From: CAZNNH01 sp964574335 | GTDB taxonomy: Bacteria > Acidobacteriota > Vicinamibacteria > Fen-336 | Assembly (NCBI GenBank): GCA_964574335.1 | Contig: CAZNNH010000112.1 | Span: 1 to 20,436, forward strand | Direction of reading: 5' to 3' | Length of the DNA stretch: 20,436 nt | Shown here: one piece after another, positions 1-8,286 of the stretch | Position numbering within the stretch: position 1 is the stretch's first letter | Layout of the letters: every line of letters begins with the position of its first letter | The notes under the pieces: generated by a model | What the model saw: only the letters and a program-made list of their open reading frames with translations | What the model was told of the DNA's origin: nothing | The model's database searches: none | Made by a program: the position numbers and the translations under genes

Positions 1-54
1 GGGGCGGGAGCCCCCCGCTTGATAGCGGCGACCGAATTCACTTCGGGCGCCGCG

Positions 55-60
55 TATAGA
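55..60 (+). promoter_or_regulatory. Predicted -10 box for a leaderless methionine aminopeptidase mRNA
   Basis: TATAGA matches the sigma-70 -10 consensus at five of six positions and ends exactly 6 nt before the ATG at 67, so transcription would start at the A of the start codon. No Shine-Dalgarno sequence precedes that ATG. I see no convincing -35 at the right distance. The leaderless reading is inferred from spacing only. Confidence 0.45.
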
Positions 61-66
61 CCGATC

Positions 67-972
67 ATGAGGCTATCGCAGGCGGCATTGTCTTGCCTGC
101 GGGAGGCGGGACGCGTGGCCGCCGCCGCCCGCGAGCTGGGTCGGCGGCAGATCGTGGCCGGCGCCAGCGTCCGGGAGACGGTGGAGCGGGTCGAGGCCGA
201 GATCCGGCGCCGTGGCGGCGAGCTGGCCTTCCCGGTCCAGGCCTCGCGCAACGAGTACGCCGCCCACTACTGCCCCTCGCCGGAGGACGCCAGCGTCTTC
301 GGCGCGGGCGATCTGGCCAAGCTGGACCTCGGCGTCCATGTCGACGGCTGGGTCGTCGATACGGCGACCACGGTCATCGTGGAGGGGCCTTCCAAAGACC
401 AGACGATGGTGACGGCGGTCGAGACCGCCCTCGAGGCGGCGCTCGAGGTGGCCGGCCCAGGGGTGCCGCTGCGGCGGCTCTCGGCTGTGATCGAATCGGT
501 GATCCGCCGCCACGGCCTGGAGCCGATGCACAACCTGTGCGGCCATGGCGTGGCCCGCTTCACGGTGCACTGCCCGCCGGCAATCGCCAACCTCGTCCTG
601 CCGGACACCGAGCCGGGCTCGCTGGCCCTCGGCCAGGTGGTCGCCATCGAGCCGTTCGCCAGCGCCGGAGTCGGGCTGGTCCGGGAGGTGGGCCCGGCCG
701 AGGTGTTTCGGCTGGGGTCGGAGGTGACCGGCGACGTGGACGCCGACCCCCACGTGCTCGACAGCATCCGTGCCTTTCGCGGTCTGCCGTTCGCCCGGCG
801 CCACCTCCTCTCGCACCCGCGTGAGACCGTGGAGGCGACGCTCTCGGCCCTCCTCAAGGACGGGGCGCTCTTCGCCTACTCGCCGCTGGTCGACACCCAG
901 AGGAGGCTGGTGTCGCAGGCCGAGCACACAGTCGCGATCAACGAGGACGGCGTCGAGGTGCTGACGCGGTGA
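67..972 (+). CDS. map: Methionine aminopeptidase, archaeal/type II-like (M24 family)
   Basis: This metalloprotease removes the initiator methionine from nascent proteins in the cytoplasm. The open frame extends upstream to a TTG at 19, but the ATG at 67 gives the usual family N-terminus and lies just after a -10 box; from there the product is 301 aa, the normal size for archaeal-type enzymes. All expected dimetal and catalytic residues are present. Numbered from the TTG they are H83 (in AAHY), D103 and D114 (LDLGVHVDGWVVD), H176 (CGHG), H184, E211 (AIEPF) and E302 (QAEHT near the C-terminus). The helical insert between the H176/H184 and E211 regions and the end, and the C-terminal EHTV...EDG block, are typical of the archaeal/type II branch rather than E. 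coli-type Map. It stands alone and converges on the next gene, with 19 bp between the stop codons. Confidence 0.93.
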   Translation: MRLSQAALSCLREAGRVAAAARELGRRQIVAGASVRETVERVEAEIRRRGGELAFPVQASRNEYAAHYCPSPEDASVFGAGDLAKLDLGVHVDGWVVDTATTVIVEGPSKDQTMVTAVETALEAALEVAGPGVPLRRLSAVIESVIRRHGLEPMHNLCGHGVARFTVHCPPAIANLVLPDTEPGSLALGQVVAIEPFASAGVGLVREVGPAEVFRLGSEVTGDVDADPHVLDSIRAFRGLPFARRHLLSHPRETVEATLSALLKDGALFAYSPLVDTQRRLVSQAEHTVAINEDGVEVLTR

Positions 973-991
973 GCTCTGGGAGGGATCCGGG

Positions 992-1240
992 CTAGCCGCC
1001 TTCGGAGGTCTCCTCCTCCTCGGGCTCTTCGTGGACGAGGTCGTCGGGCAGCAGGTCGTACGGGAGCGGCTGGGGCCCGGGGACGATCCCGGCGATGTCC
1101 GGGTCGTCGCTGCCTGCCCGCTCCGCCCTGACCTTGCCTTCCTTGCGGGTGACCCGCTTCTGCGCCTTCTCCCGGGCTCGCTCCTGCCGGGCTATCTCAC
1201 GCTGTCTCTTGGCGAACGTCGCTCTCGATTTGTTGGCCAT
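992..1240 (-). CDS. Small charge-segregated conserved-type protein (82 aa)
   Basis: The frame is open further upstream, but the ATG at 1240 gives a natural start (MANKSRATF...). It is preceded by a GGGAG Shine-Dalgarno about 9 nt away, and the upstream extension overlaps the divergent gene. Residues 1-42 are almost entirely Lys/Arg/Glu/Gln/Ala and should form one long basic helix. Residues 44-66 are proline-rich, and residues 67-82 form a very acidic tail (EEPEEEE). There is no signal peptide or membrane segment. I recall short basic proteins with similar starts in many environmental bacteria, but I know of no established function. Nucleic-acid or ribosome binding by the basic helix is speculation. 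It is divergent from the truncated flavoprotein gene, with 99 bp between the starts. Confidence 0.75.
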   Translation of the reverse strand: MANKSRATFAKRQREIARQERAREKAQKRVTRKEGKVRAERAGSDDPDIAGIVPGPQPLPYDLLPDDLVHEEPEEEETSEGG

Positions 1241-1293
1241 GATCTTCGCTCCCGGGGAAGGGCGCGGGTGCTCCGGCGACGACCTTCCGCCTG

Positions 1294-1302
1294 ATTTTAT
1301 CA
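1294..1302 (-). promoter_or_regulatory. Extended -10 promoter for the 82-aa gene
   Basis: Read on the minus strand this is TGATAAAAT: a TG-n extended -10 element followed by TAAAAT, a five-of-six match. The predicted start of transcription is near 1287, giving a leader of about 47 nt that carries the Shine-Dalgarno. It is a short AT-rich patch in otherwise very GC-rich DNA, which supports the call. Confidence 0.5.
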
Positions 1303-1339
1303 CGCCCCGCCGGGAGAGCGCCCGGGGGGAGTACCATCG

Positions 1340-1933
1340 GTGGACGAGGTCCGCAAGGTGACCCGGGAGGAGCTCCTGCCCAAGGTTTCCCACTACTACA
1401 CCGAGGCTCATCCCTACAGCGATCTGGACGTGGCGGTGATCGGGGCCGGCAACTCCGCGGCCGAGGCCGCCCTCGAGCTCCATCGCGCCGGCGCTCGAGT
1501 GACCCTCGTCCACCGGGGCGGCGAGCTGAGCCCGAGCCTCAAGTACTGGGTGGACCCCGACATCGGAAACCGCATCTCGAGCGGCGAGGTGGCGGCGCGG
1601 CTTCAGAGCGTGGTGGTGGAGATCACCCCCGACAGGCTACGGGTTCGACACCAGCCGAGCGGCCGGATCGACGAGCTCGCCAACGACTTCGTCTTCGCCC
1701 TCACCGGCTACCACGCGGACAACGACCTGCTCCGAGGCCTTGGCGTGGCGCTCGACCCCGTGAGCCTCAAGCCGCGGCTCGCCCCGGAGACGCTCGAGTC
1801 CAACGTCTTTGGCCTCTACCTGGCCGGAGGGGTGACGGCCGGGGTCGAGAACAACAAGATCTTCATCGAGAACGGGAGGCTCCACGGCCAGCGGATCGCC
1901 GAGGCGGTGCGGGCGGCCCTCGGCCGGGCCTGA
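1340..1933 (+). CDS. N-terminally truncated YpdA-like flavoprotein disulfide reductase
   Basis: The 197-aa product matches the second half of YpdA/bacillithiol-disulfide-reductase-like pyridine nucleotide flavoproteins. It begins with the inter-domain segment LPKVSHYYTEAHPY (residues 13-26). A complete NAD(P)H Rossmann motif follows (VIGAGNSAAEAAL, 33-45; VTLVHRG, 54-60), then ELSPSLKYWV and the closing FAD-contact block LAGGV...ENNKIFIENGR (161-180). The N-terminal FAD-binding GxGxxG half, about 130 residues in full-length relatives, is absent, and I find no trace of it in any frame of the 99 bp upstream. The GTG start at 1340 has a GGGGGAG sequence 8 nt before it, so the fragment could be translated. 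Without the FAD-binding half it should not be an active reductase. Pseudogene, misassembly and domain-only protein are all possible. Confidence 0.7.
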   Translation: MDEVRKVTREELLPKVSHYYTEAHPYSDLDVAVIGAGNSAAEAALELHRAGARVTLVHRGGELSPSLKYWVDPDIGNRISSGEVAARLQSVVVEITPDRLRVRHQPSGRIDELANDFVFALTGYHADNDLLRGLGVALDPVSLKPRLAPETLESNVFGLYLAGGVTAGVENNKIFIENGRLHGQRIAEAVRAALGRA

Positions 1934-1977
1934 GGCCCGACTACTCCGCGATCGTGGCCCGGTGCCGAGCGTCGCCT

Positions 1978-3006
1978 TCATCGGCCGGAGCGCAGCGCGA
2001 AGCCGATCAGCTTGTAGAGGACCCGGGCCCCCACGTTAGCATCCCACTCCGAGGCGCCGGTGGGGTCCGGCGCCACCTCGCTGAGGTCGAACCCGACGAT
2101 CCGGCGCCCGCTCTCCACCACGCACCGGAGCAGCGTCGTCAGCTCGCCGAACGACAGGCCGCCGGGCACCGGCGTGCCGGTGTGGGGGCACAGCGAGGGG
2201 TCCAGGCCGTCGATGTCGAGCGACACGTAAACCGAGCGCGGCAAGGCGGCGATGATCCGGGCCGCCAGGGCCACGAAGGTCTCGCCTTCGGCCAGCCGTT
2301 GCCGGAGGTCGGGATCGAAGAAGGTCGCCAGCCGTTCCGGGTGAGCGGTGATGAGCTGGTCTTCTTCTTCGCAGTAGTCGCGCACCCCCACCTGGACCAC
2401 TCGATGGACGTCGCCGATCCGGTCGAGCACGTTGCGCATGATCGAGGCGTGGGAGTAGCGGAAGCCTTCGTAGGCGTCCCTCAGGTCGGCGTGGGCGTCT
2501 ATCTGCAGGACGCCCATTCCCGGGTGAACCGCGGCGATGGCCCGGATCGCCCCCAGCGGGGTCGAGTGGTCGCCGCCGACCACGCCGACCAGCTTTCCCT
2601 GCGAGAGCCAGGCGGTTGCCTGGTCGTGGACCGAGCCCTGGAGCTGCTCGGCCATGGCGTCGACCTCGGCGGTGGCCGCTCGAAGGGCCGGATCCTCGGC
2701 CGGCCCGCCGGCCTCGATCACGGGCAGGGCTCGCCGGCGGGCCTCGTCGCTGCGCCGACGCGTCTCGTCCGAGATCGGGAGCAGGGTGATGCCGGTTTCG
2801 TACGGCCGGCCGGTCTGGCGGTCGAGCAGGTCCACCTGGCGGCTGGCGCGAAGGATCGCCAACGGGCCATCGGCGGTTCCCGCCCGGTAGGAGACGGTGG
2901 CCTCCCAGGGGACGGGGATCAGGACCACCCTCGATTCCTCGGGTCGACAGGAGAGGCCGTAGAGGCCCTCGCCGGTAGCTGCCGCGTTGGGGTCCAGCCC
3001 AGCCAT
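1978..3006 (-). CDS. Agmatinase/arginase-family ureohydrolase
   Basis: The 342-aa protein is a binuclear manganese hydrolase of the arginase superfamily, which removes urea from guanidino compounds (agmatine to putrescine in agmatinases). All metal-site motifs are intact: GGDHS (H147), DAHADLR (D170, H172, D174), SLDIDGLDP (D264, D266) and the late E310 in GFDLSEVAP. YRAGTADGPLAIL (40-52) is the usual N-terminal signature. An insertion at about 73-135, rich in charge and alanine, makes it somewhat longer than a minimal agmatinase. The substrate cannot be fixed from sequence; agmatinase is favoured over arginase by overall style. No polyamine or arginine gene lies nearby. It is divergent from the lipoprotein gene with 76 bp between the starts, and its 3' end converges on the truncated flavoprotein gene. 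Confidence 0.88.
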   Translation of the reverse strand: MAGLDPNAAATGEGLYGLSCRPEESRVVLIPVPWEATVSYRAGTADGPLAILRASRQVDLLDRQTGRPYETGITLLPISDETRRRSDEARRRALPVIEAGGPAEDPALRAATAEVDAMAEQLQGSVHDQATAWLSQGKLVGVVGGDHSTPLGAIRAIAAVHPGMGVLQIDAHADLRDAYEGFRYSHASIMRNVLDRIGDVHRVVQVGVRDYCEEEDQLITAHPERLATFFDPDLRQRLAEGETFVALAARIIAALPRSVYVSLDIDGLDPSLCPHTGTPVPGGLSFGELTTLLRCVVESGRRIVGFDLSEVAPDPTGASEWDANVGARVLYKLIGFALRSGR

Positions 3007-3016
3007 CTCGGGTTCC

Positions 3017-3022
3017 AGTGTA
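3017..3022 (-). promoter_or_regulatory. Weak -10 candidate for the ureohydrolase gene
   Basis: TACACT on the minus strand matches four of six -10 positions and lies 10 nt upstream of the ATG at 3006, giving a leader of only a few nucleotides. No -35 was recognised. Confidence 0.25.
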
Positions 3023-3067
3023 ATCGCAAGCCGCCCTGTGCCGACGGCCGACGGGAGCGCGCCGGCG

Positions 3068-3076
3068 TGCTAACCT
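3068..3076 (+). promoter_or_regulatory. Extended -10 placing transcription start at the GTG of the lipoprotein gene
   Basis: TGCTAACCT combines an extended TG-n element with a TAACCT -10. The hexamer ends 6 nt before the GTG at 3083, so a leaderless transcript of lipoprotein-sodB is predicted. No Shine-Dalgarno fits either the GTG at 3083 or the ATG at 3092. Confidence 0.4.
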
Positions 3077-3082
3077 GCCAGG

Positions 3083-4515
3083 GTGGCAGGCATGGAGCGG
3101 GGAGCCCTCGTCTCCCGCCGCTTCTGTCGGAAGCTGGCCCCCGCCAGCCGCCTCGGGATCGCGGGCGCCCTGCTGTTGACGCTGGGCGGCTGCGCCCAGG
3201 CCGCGCGGGCCCTCGGCGGCTCTGCCGGTGAGGCGCGGCATGCGGTGGGCGAGCTGCTTGGGTCCATCGCTCTGCGCTTCGGCCCGCGGGAGCGGGACCC
3301 GGTCTACGCAGCGCTGCGCCCCCGTCTGGTGCGAGCCGCGTTCTGCCCATCTCGCGTCCACGACGACCCGTCGGCCTGGACCGAGTCGGAGGGCGAGCGG
3401 CGGGTGGTGACGTTCGGGGGCGGCATGGCCGGGGGGCGGTACCGGATCGGCGTGGTTCCTCGGGCCGGGCAGCCCCGCCGGTCGGCGAGCTACCGTGGGG
3501 CGCTCCGCCTCGAGCGGCTGGGGCGCGACGACTACGTCTGGCGACTGCGCGAGGAGCTGGCAGTGGGCCCGGTCACCGGCGAGCGGCTCGACGCCGCGCT
3601 GACCGAGCTGCTGCTCTGGGCCGAGGGTGCCCCCGAGGGTGACCTCGGTCCGAGCCTGCGTCGAGGGCTGCCCCGGACCACGCTGGCGCTCGGCCAGGTC
3701 GCTACGCTCGAAGCGCTGCGCTGTCGGCGGGAGGATGGGGCCGTGGCGCTCGAGCTCGAGGGCCGGCTCGAGCCCGCGGTGCTGGCAAAGTCCCACCCCC
3801 GCTACGCTCGCTTCCTGGAGAAGTACGTGCTCCCGGTGGAGCTTTGCGTGGTGGCCCGCGACGACACCGGCGTCGAGTGGTGGCGGGTGGAGCACCGGGA
3901 CGGGCGTTTCGGTGCGCGCCTGCGGACGAGCGGCGGCTCACTGGCGCCACGGGTCGGAGCGCCGCGACGGATCCCCCGCACGCTTCTGGTGACGACCGAC
4001 GTCGTGACCCGCACCAGCCTCTTCCGGGTCGGTGTGGAGCGGCTGGAGGCGACGGTCGAGACCTACGTCACGCCGCGAGCCCGCGGGTTCGTGGCCCGGT
4101 TCCGCAGCCAGCCACGGTGGGTGCTCCCCTTCCTGGTCCGCCCCTTCATGCAGGCCTCGCTGCGTCGGCCTTTCGAGGGCGGCGGAGCTTGCCTGGAGGG
4201 AGCGATCCTGGAGGACGGCGGCCTTCAGACGCTGCTGATGCGCGACTACCAGGTGGCCGTGCACGAGAGCTGGATCGTGCGCTGGCTGGGCCGCTTCATC
4301 GGCAGCGCGGTCTCGGCCTTCCAGGGCCCGGCCGAGCAGGAGGCCGATCAGCTCGTGGCCGAGGTCTTGCTCGCCCTTCGTGCCGACCTGCTGGAACGAG
4401 GTAAGATGATTGTCTCGAAGCAGAGAATGAAAGACGTTGACTCGGCAGGCGTGGAGCGCACCGGGCGGCGGTCGCCCGAGGCTCGTCGCGCGGGCCGGGT
4501 CATGGAAGGGAGCTC

Positions 4516-4519
<4 letters not shown>
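3083..4519 (+). CDS. Predicted lipoprotein of unknown function, coupled to sodB
   Basis: I do not recognise the family. The 478-aa product begins with a basic stretch, a hydrophobic core (about 24-34) and the lipobox LGGC with Cys37, so it should be exported and lipidated. The rest is soluble, rich in Arg, Glu and beta-prone segments, with no clear domain. Two cysteine-containing patches (FCPSRVHDD; ALRCRREDG) and tryptophan pairs such as VEWWRVEH stand out. The start is the GTG at 3083 or the ATG at 3092. The stop overlaps the sodB start as ATGA at 4516-4519, implying translational coupling. The last 40 codons (4400-4516) are less GC-rich and look less protein-like than the rest. They may be a read-through tail that also holds control elements for sodB. 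Confidence 0.72.
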
Positions 4520-5106
<587 letters not shown>

Positions 5107-5118
5107 GAAGGCCTGGAG

Positions 5119-5176
5119 AAACCGGGGACGCCATACGGGTCTTCGGAATGAACCCGTATTGTGTCCCCGGGTTTTT
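5119..5176 (+). terminator. Strong hairpin with T-run after sodB; REP-like palindrome
   Basis: The arms 5122-5140 and 5152-5170 pair over 19 positions with one mismatch (5132/5160) and one G-U (5130/5162), around an 11-nt loop. GTTTTT follows directly (5171-5176). This is the form of a Rho-independent terminator for the lipoprotein-sodB unit. The arm sequence, with GGGGAC at one end and TGTCCCC at the other, also resembles dispersed palindromes that accompany REP-associated tyrosine transposases in many draft genomes. No such transposase is in the window. Confidence 0.7.
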
Positions 5177-5182
5177 GGGTTC

Positions 5183-5191
5183 TGGTACGAT
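5183..5191 (+). promoter_or_regulatory. Extended -10 for a leaderless adenosine deaminase-family mRNA
   Basis: TGGTACGAT is an extended -10 (TG-n-TACGAT). It ends 5 nt before the ATG at 5197, which itself has no Shine-Dalgarno, so translation of a leaderless mRNA is predicted. It starts 6 nt after the T-run of the preceding terminator. Confidence 0.5.
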
Positions 5192-5196
5192 CCGCC

Positions 5197-6228
5197 ATGG
5201 AGCATCCTGCCGAGCTCGAGGCGCGGATCCGCGCCATCCCCAAGGTCGAGCTGCACCAGCACGTCGACGGGTCGATCCCGCCCGAGGTGACCTGGGAGCT
5301 GATGCGGCAGAACCGTCTCGAGCCGGTGGCGTCGCTCGAGGAGATGCGCCGGCGCCTCGAGGTCCAGGACGACGAGGAGGGGACCCTGCTCGCCTACCTG
5401 GACAAGATGCACTACCCGCTCTGGATCACCCAGTTCTACGAGAACATCAGCCGCGTCACCGAGGCCATCGTCGACGCGGCTGCGGCGTCGGGCGTGACCA
5501 CCCTCGAGCTACGCTACTCGCCGGTGATCCACACCTACGCCGGGCTGACCCCGCGTCAGTCGATCCGGGCGGTGCTGTCGGGGATGAACCGGGCCCAGAA
5601 GCGCCACCCGATGCGGCTCGGGCTGGTGGTGATCGCGATGCGCCAGCACGGCCCCCACATCGCCAAGATCCTGGCCCGGCAGGCGTTGGCCGAAGCCCAG
5701 CACCTCCACACCCGCACCGGCGTGGTCGGCTTCGACATCGCCGGCCCGGAGCGGGGCAACCCGCCCCGCTTGTTCGGCAGCGCCTACGAGATCGCACGGC
5801 TGGGTAGGCTGGGTACCACCGTCCATGCCGGCGAGGACGCGCCGGCCGACTACGTCTGGCAGGCCGTGGACGAGCTGGGGGCCCGGCGGATCGGCCATGG
5901 CTGCTCCGCCGTGACCGACCAGGAGCTGCTGCGCCGGCTGGCCAAGGACCGGATCGCGGTGGAGTGCTGTCTGACCAGCAACTACCACACCGGCGCGGTC
6001 AAGCGTGGAGAGCGCCACCCGATCCACGCCTTCCTCGAGGCCGGCGTGCCGGTGGCCCTGTGCTGCGACAACAGCACCGCCTCGCGCACCAGCCAGCACC
6101 TGGAGAGCCTGCGGGCGGCAGCGGAGCTGGGTGTCGAGCAGGTGGAGCGGATCCACCACGAGGCGCAGGCCCACACCTTCATCCGTCCCGAGCGGGCCCT
6201 GGTCGAGACGCGCCGGCCCCGGCCATAG
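5197..6228 (+). CDS. Adenosine deaminase-family protein
   Basis: The 343-aa amidohydrolase has the zinc site of adenosine deaminases: H20 and H22 (HQHVDGS), H210 with the catalytic E213 (TVHAGE), H234 (RIGHG) and D291. The family blocks CLTSN (258-262) and FDIAGPE (179-185) are also present. The residue after the zinc-binding Asp is Asn (CCDNSTASRT), not the Asp of the classical DDP motif. DN versions are known in bacterial branches. Adenosine to inosine is the default reaction, but 6-aminodeoxyfutalosine deaminase or another aminopurine deaminase is possible. The frame is open back to 5161, but that extension lies in the terminator; the ATG at 5197 gives the normal N-terminus. It stands alone between the sodB terminator and the hflKC promoter. 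Confidence 0.87.
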   Translation: MEHPAELEARIRAIPKVELHQHVDGSIPPEVTWELMRQNRLEPVASLEEMRRRLEVQDDEEGTLLAYLDKMHYPLWITQFYENISRVTEAIVDAAAASGVTTLELRYSPVIHTYAGLTPRQSIRAVLSGMNRAQKRHPMRLGLVVIAMRQHGPHIAKILARQALAEAQHLHTRTGVVGFDIAGPERGNPPRLFGSAYEIARLGRLGTTVHAGEDAPADYVWQAVDELGARRIGHGCSAVTDQELLRRLAKDRIAVECCLTSNYHTGAVKRGERHPIHAFLEAGVPVALCCDNSTASRTSQHLESLRAAAELGVEQVERIHHEAQAHTFIRPERALVETRRPRP

Positions 6229-6233
6229 CCGGC

Positions 6234-6242
6234 TGGTATACT
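6234..6242 (+). promoter_or_regulatory. Extended -10 promoter of hflKC
   Basis: TGGTATACT is an extended -10 with a five-of-six TATACT hexamer. No -35 is evident, which is usual for extended -10 promoters. The predicted start near 6249 gives a leader of about 83 nt before hflK. Confidence 0.55.
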
Positions 6243-6331
6243 GACCTTCGCGACGGTGCCCGCCCCGCCCTCCCTGAGCACCAAGCCCCGGAGTGGAACG
6301 GCCGGAAAAGCGTCGTGAGGGAGGCGTATCG

Positions 6332-7351
6332 ATGGCAAGACGAGGCTGGGGGCAGGGCCCGATCGACATCGGGGCGGATGGGGGCTTGCCCCATCTGCCC
6401 CGCCCGTCGCCGCGGCTTCTGCTGGTAGTGGCGGTGGTGCTGGCCGGGCTGCTGCTGCTGATCACCGGCTACTACCAGGTGGAGCCCGACGAGGTGGGCG
6501 TGGTCCAGCGCTTCGGCCGCTTCGTGCGTACCACCGACCCCGGACCGCACCTCAAGATCCCCTTCGGTGTCGAGAAGGTCACCAAGGTCCCGGTCAAGCG
6601 GCAGCTCAAGATGGAGTTCGGCTTCCGCACCCTGCGCGCGGGAGTCCAGTCCCAGTTCGACACCACCTCCCCCGAGGTCACCCAGGAGGCGGTGATGCTC
6701 ACCGGCGACCTGAACGTGGCGGTGGTGGAGTGGATCGTCCAGTTCCGGATCGACGACCCCGAGGCGTTCCTCTTCAACGTGAGGAACGTCCCCGACACCT
6801 TCCGCTACATGTCGGAGGCGGTGATGCGCCAGGTGGTGGGCGACCACAGCGTCGACGAGGTGCTGACCATCGGCCGCGAGGCGATCGCGCTGCAGGCCAA
6901 GGACGAGCTGCAGAAGCTCTGCACGTCCTACGAGATCGGCATCGAGGTCCTGCAGTTGGTGCTGCAGGACGTCAACCCTCCCGACCCGGTCAAGCCCGCG
7001 TTCAACGAGGTGAACCAGGCGATCCAGGAGAAGGAGCGGGCCATCAACGAGGCCTGGGCCGAGTACAACCAGGCGGTGCCGAAGGCCAAGGGTGAGGCGG
7101 AGCAGATGATCCGGGGCGCCGAGGGCTACGCGCTCGAGCGGGTCAACAACGCCGAGGGCGACGCCAAGGCCTTCGAGGCGCTGTACGCCGAGTACCGCAA
7201 GGCTCCGGAGGTCACCCGCAAACGTATGTACCTGGAGACGATGGGCGATCTGGTACCGAAGCTGGGCCGCAAGCTGATCTTGGACGAGAAGCTGCGCGGG
7301 GTGCTGCCGCTGCTCCAACTCGACGGCTCGCGCAAGGAGGTGAGCCAGTGA
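6332..7351 (+). CDS. hflK: HflK, SPFH/band 7 membrane protein
   Basis: HflK and HflC form a membrane cage that encloses and modulates the FtsH protease. The 339-aa product has a short Gly/Arg-rich N-terminus, one transmembrane helix (about 29-47), the band 7 domain starting at YYQVEPDEVGVVQRFGRF, and a helical Ala/Glu-rich coiled-coil region towards the C-terminus. The block GPHLKIPFGVEKVTKVPV is typical of HflK. The frame is open from a GTG at 6293, but the ATG at 6332 follows a clear GAGGGAGG ribosome binding site 7 nt upstream and is the better start. The stop overlaps the hflC start (GTGA at 7348-7351). The usual hfq-hflX partners and ftsH are not in the window. Confidence 0.93.
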   Translation: MARRGWGQGPIDIGADGGLPHLPRPSPRLLLVVAVVLAGLLLLITGYYQVEPDEVGVVQRFGRFVRTTDPGPHLKIPFGVEKVTKVPVKRQLKMEFGFRTLRAGVQSQFDTTSPEVTQEAVMLTGDLNVAVVEWIVQFRIDDPEAFLFNVRNVPDTFRYMSEAVMRQVVGDHSVDEVLTIGREAIALQAKDELQKLCTSYEIGIEVLQLVLQDVNPPDPVKPAFNEVNQAIQEKERAINEAWAEYNQAVPKAKGEAEQMIRGAEGYALERVNNAEGDAKAFEALYAEYRKAPEVTRKRMYLETMGDLVPKLGRKLILDEKLRGVLPLLQLDGSRKEVSQ

Positions 7352-8286
7352 GAGGACCCCTCGCCCTGATCTTGATCGCCGTCGCGGCCATCGTCCTGCT
7401 CTCCTCGGTCTACACGCTCGACCAGACCGAGCAGGCGATCGTGGTCCAGCTCGGCAGCCCGGTCGGCGGCGCCATCACCGAGCCGGGGCTGCACTTCAAG
7501 CTCCCCGTGCTCCAGGAGGTCCGGCGCTTCGACAAGCGCTGGCTCGAGTACAGCGGCGACGCCAACGAGATCCCGACCAAAGACAAGAAGTACATCTGGG
7601 TGGACACCTACGCCCGCTGGCGGATCGTGGACCCGCTGCGCTTCTACCAGGCGGTGGGCGACGAGCGAGGCGGCCAGAGCCGCCTCGACGACATCATCGA
7701 CGGCAAGACCCGCGACGAGGTCGCCAAGCACAACCTGATCGAGATCGTGCGCTGGCACGATCGGAAGTTCGAGGTGACCGAGGAACTGGAGGGGATCGGC
7801 GCCGCCGAGGCGATGGCCCCGGTAACCACCGGCCGGGAGAAGATCGCGGAAACCATCTGGAAGGAGTCGGCGAAGATGACGCCGGGCGAGCTCGGCATCG
7901 AGCTGATGGACGTGCGCTTCCGGCGCATCAACTACGTGGAGAGCGTCCAGACCAAGGTCTTCGATCGAATGATCTCCGAGCGCAAACGGATCGCCGAGCG
8001 GAGCCGCTCGGAGGGACAGGGCCGGGCCGCCGAGATTCGAGGCGAGAAGGAGCGCGACATCCTCAAGGTCACCTCGGAGGCCTACAAGCAGGCCGAGCAG
8101 CTCAAGGGCGAGGCCGACGGCAAGGCGACTGCGATCTACGCGGCCGCCTACGGCCGTGACGCCGACTTCTACCAGTTCTCACGCTCGATGGAGACGCTCA
8201 AGAAGGGGCTCGATCAGGACACCTGGCTGATCCTGTCCACCGACTCGGAGCTGCTCAAGTACTTGAAGGGACCGAGCGGGCGCTGA
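7348..8286 (+). CDS. hflC: HflC, SPFH/band 7 partner of HflK
   Basis: The 312-aa protein has an N-terminal transmembrane helix (about 4-22) followed by the band 7 domain (VYTLDQTEQAIVVQLG onward, with EPGLHFKLP). Its long charged helical tail includes RSEGQGRAAEIRGEKERD, the HflC hallmark. The GTG start overlaps the hflK stop and has a perfect AAGGAGG 7 nt upstream inside hflK, so the two are translationally coupled, as expected for partners needed in equal amounts. Length and order match known HflKC operons. A gene-free stretch follows. Confidence 0.94.
   Translation: MRGPLALILIAVAAIVLLSSVYTLDQTEQAIVVQLGSPVGGAITEPGLHFKLPVLQEVRRFDKRWLEYSGDANEIPTKDKKYIWVDTYARWRIVDPLRFYQAVGDERGGQSRLDDIIDGKTRDEVAKHNLIEIVRWHDRKFEVTEELEGIGAAEAMAPVTTGREKIAETIWKESAKMTPGELGIELMDVRFRRINYVESVQTKVFDRMISERKRIAERSRSEGQGRAAEIRGEKERDILKVTSEAYKQAEQLKGEADGKATAIYAAAYGRDADFYQFSRSMETLKKGLDQDTWLILSTDSELLKYLKGPSGR

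Noticed and set aside
1..14. GGGGC-GGGA-GCCCC hairpin at the left edge
   Set aside because: It could be the end of an upstream terminator, but the sequence is cut by the window edge and such short G/C stems are common by chance here.
2036..3895. A 619-codon minus-strand frame and other long plus-strand frames over the ureohydrolase and lipoprotein genes
   Set aside because: The products are Pro/Arg/Gly-rich shadow translations. The ureohydrolase with intact metal motifs occupies the minus strand in another frame.
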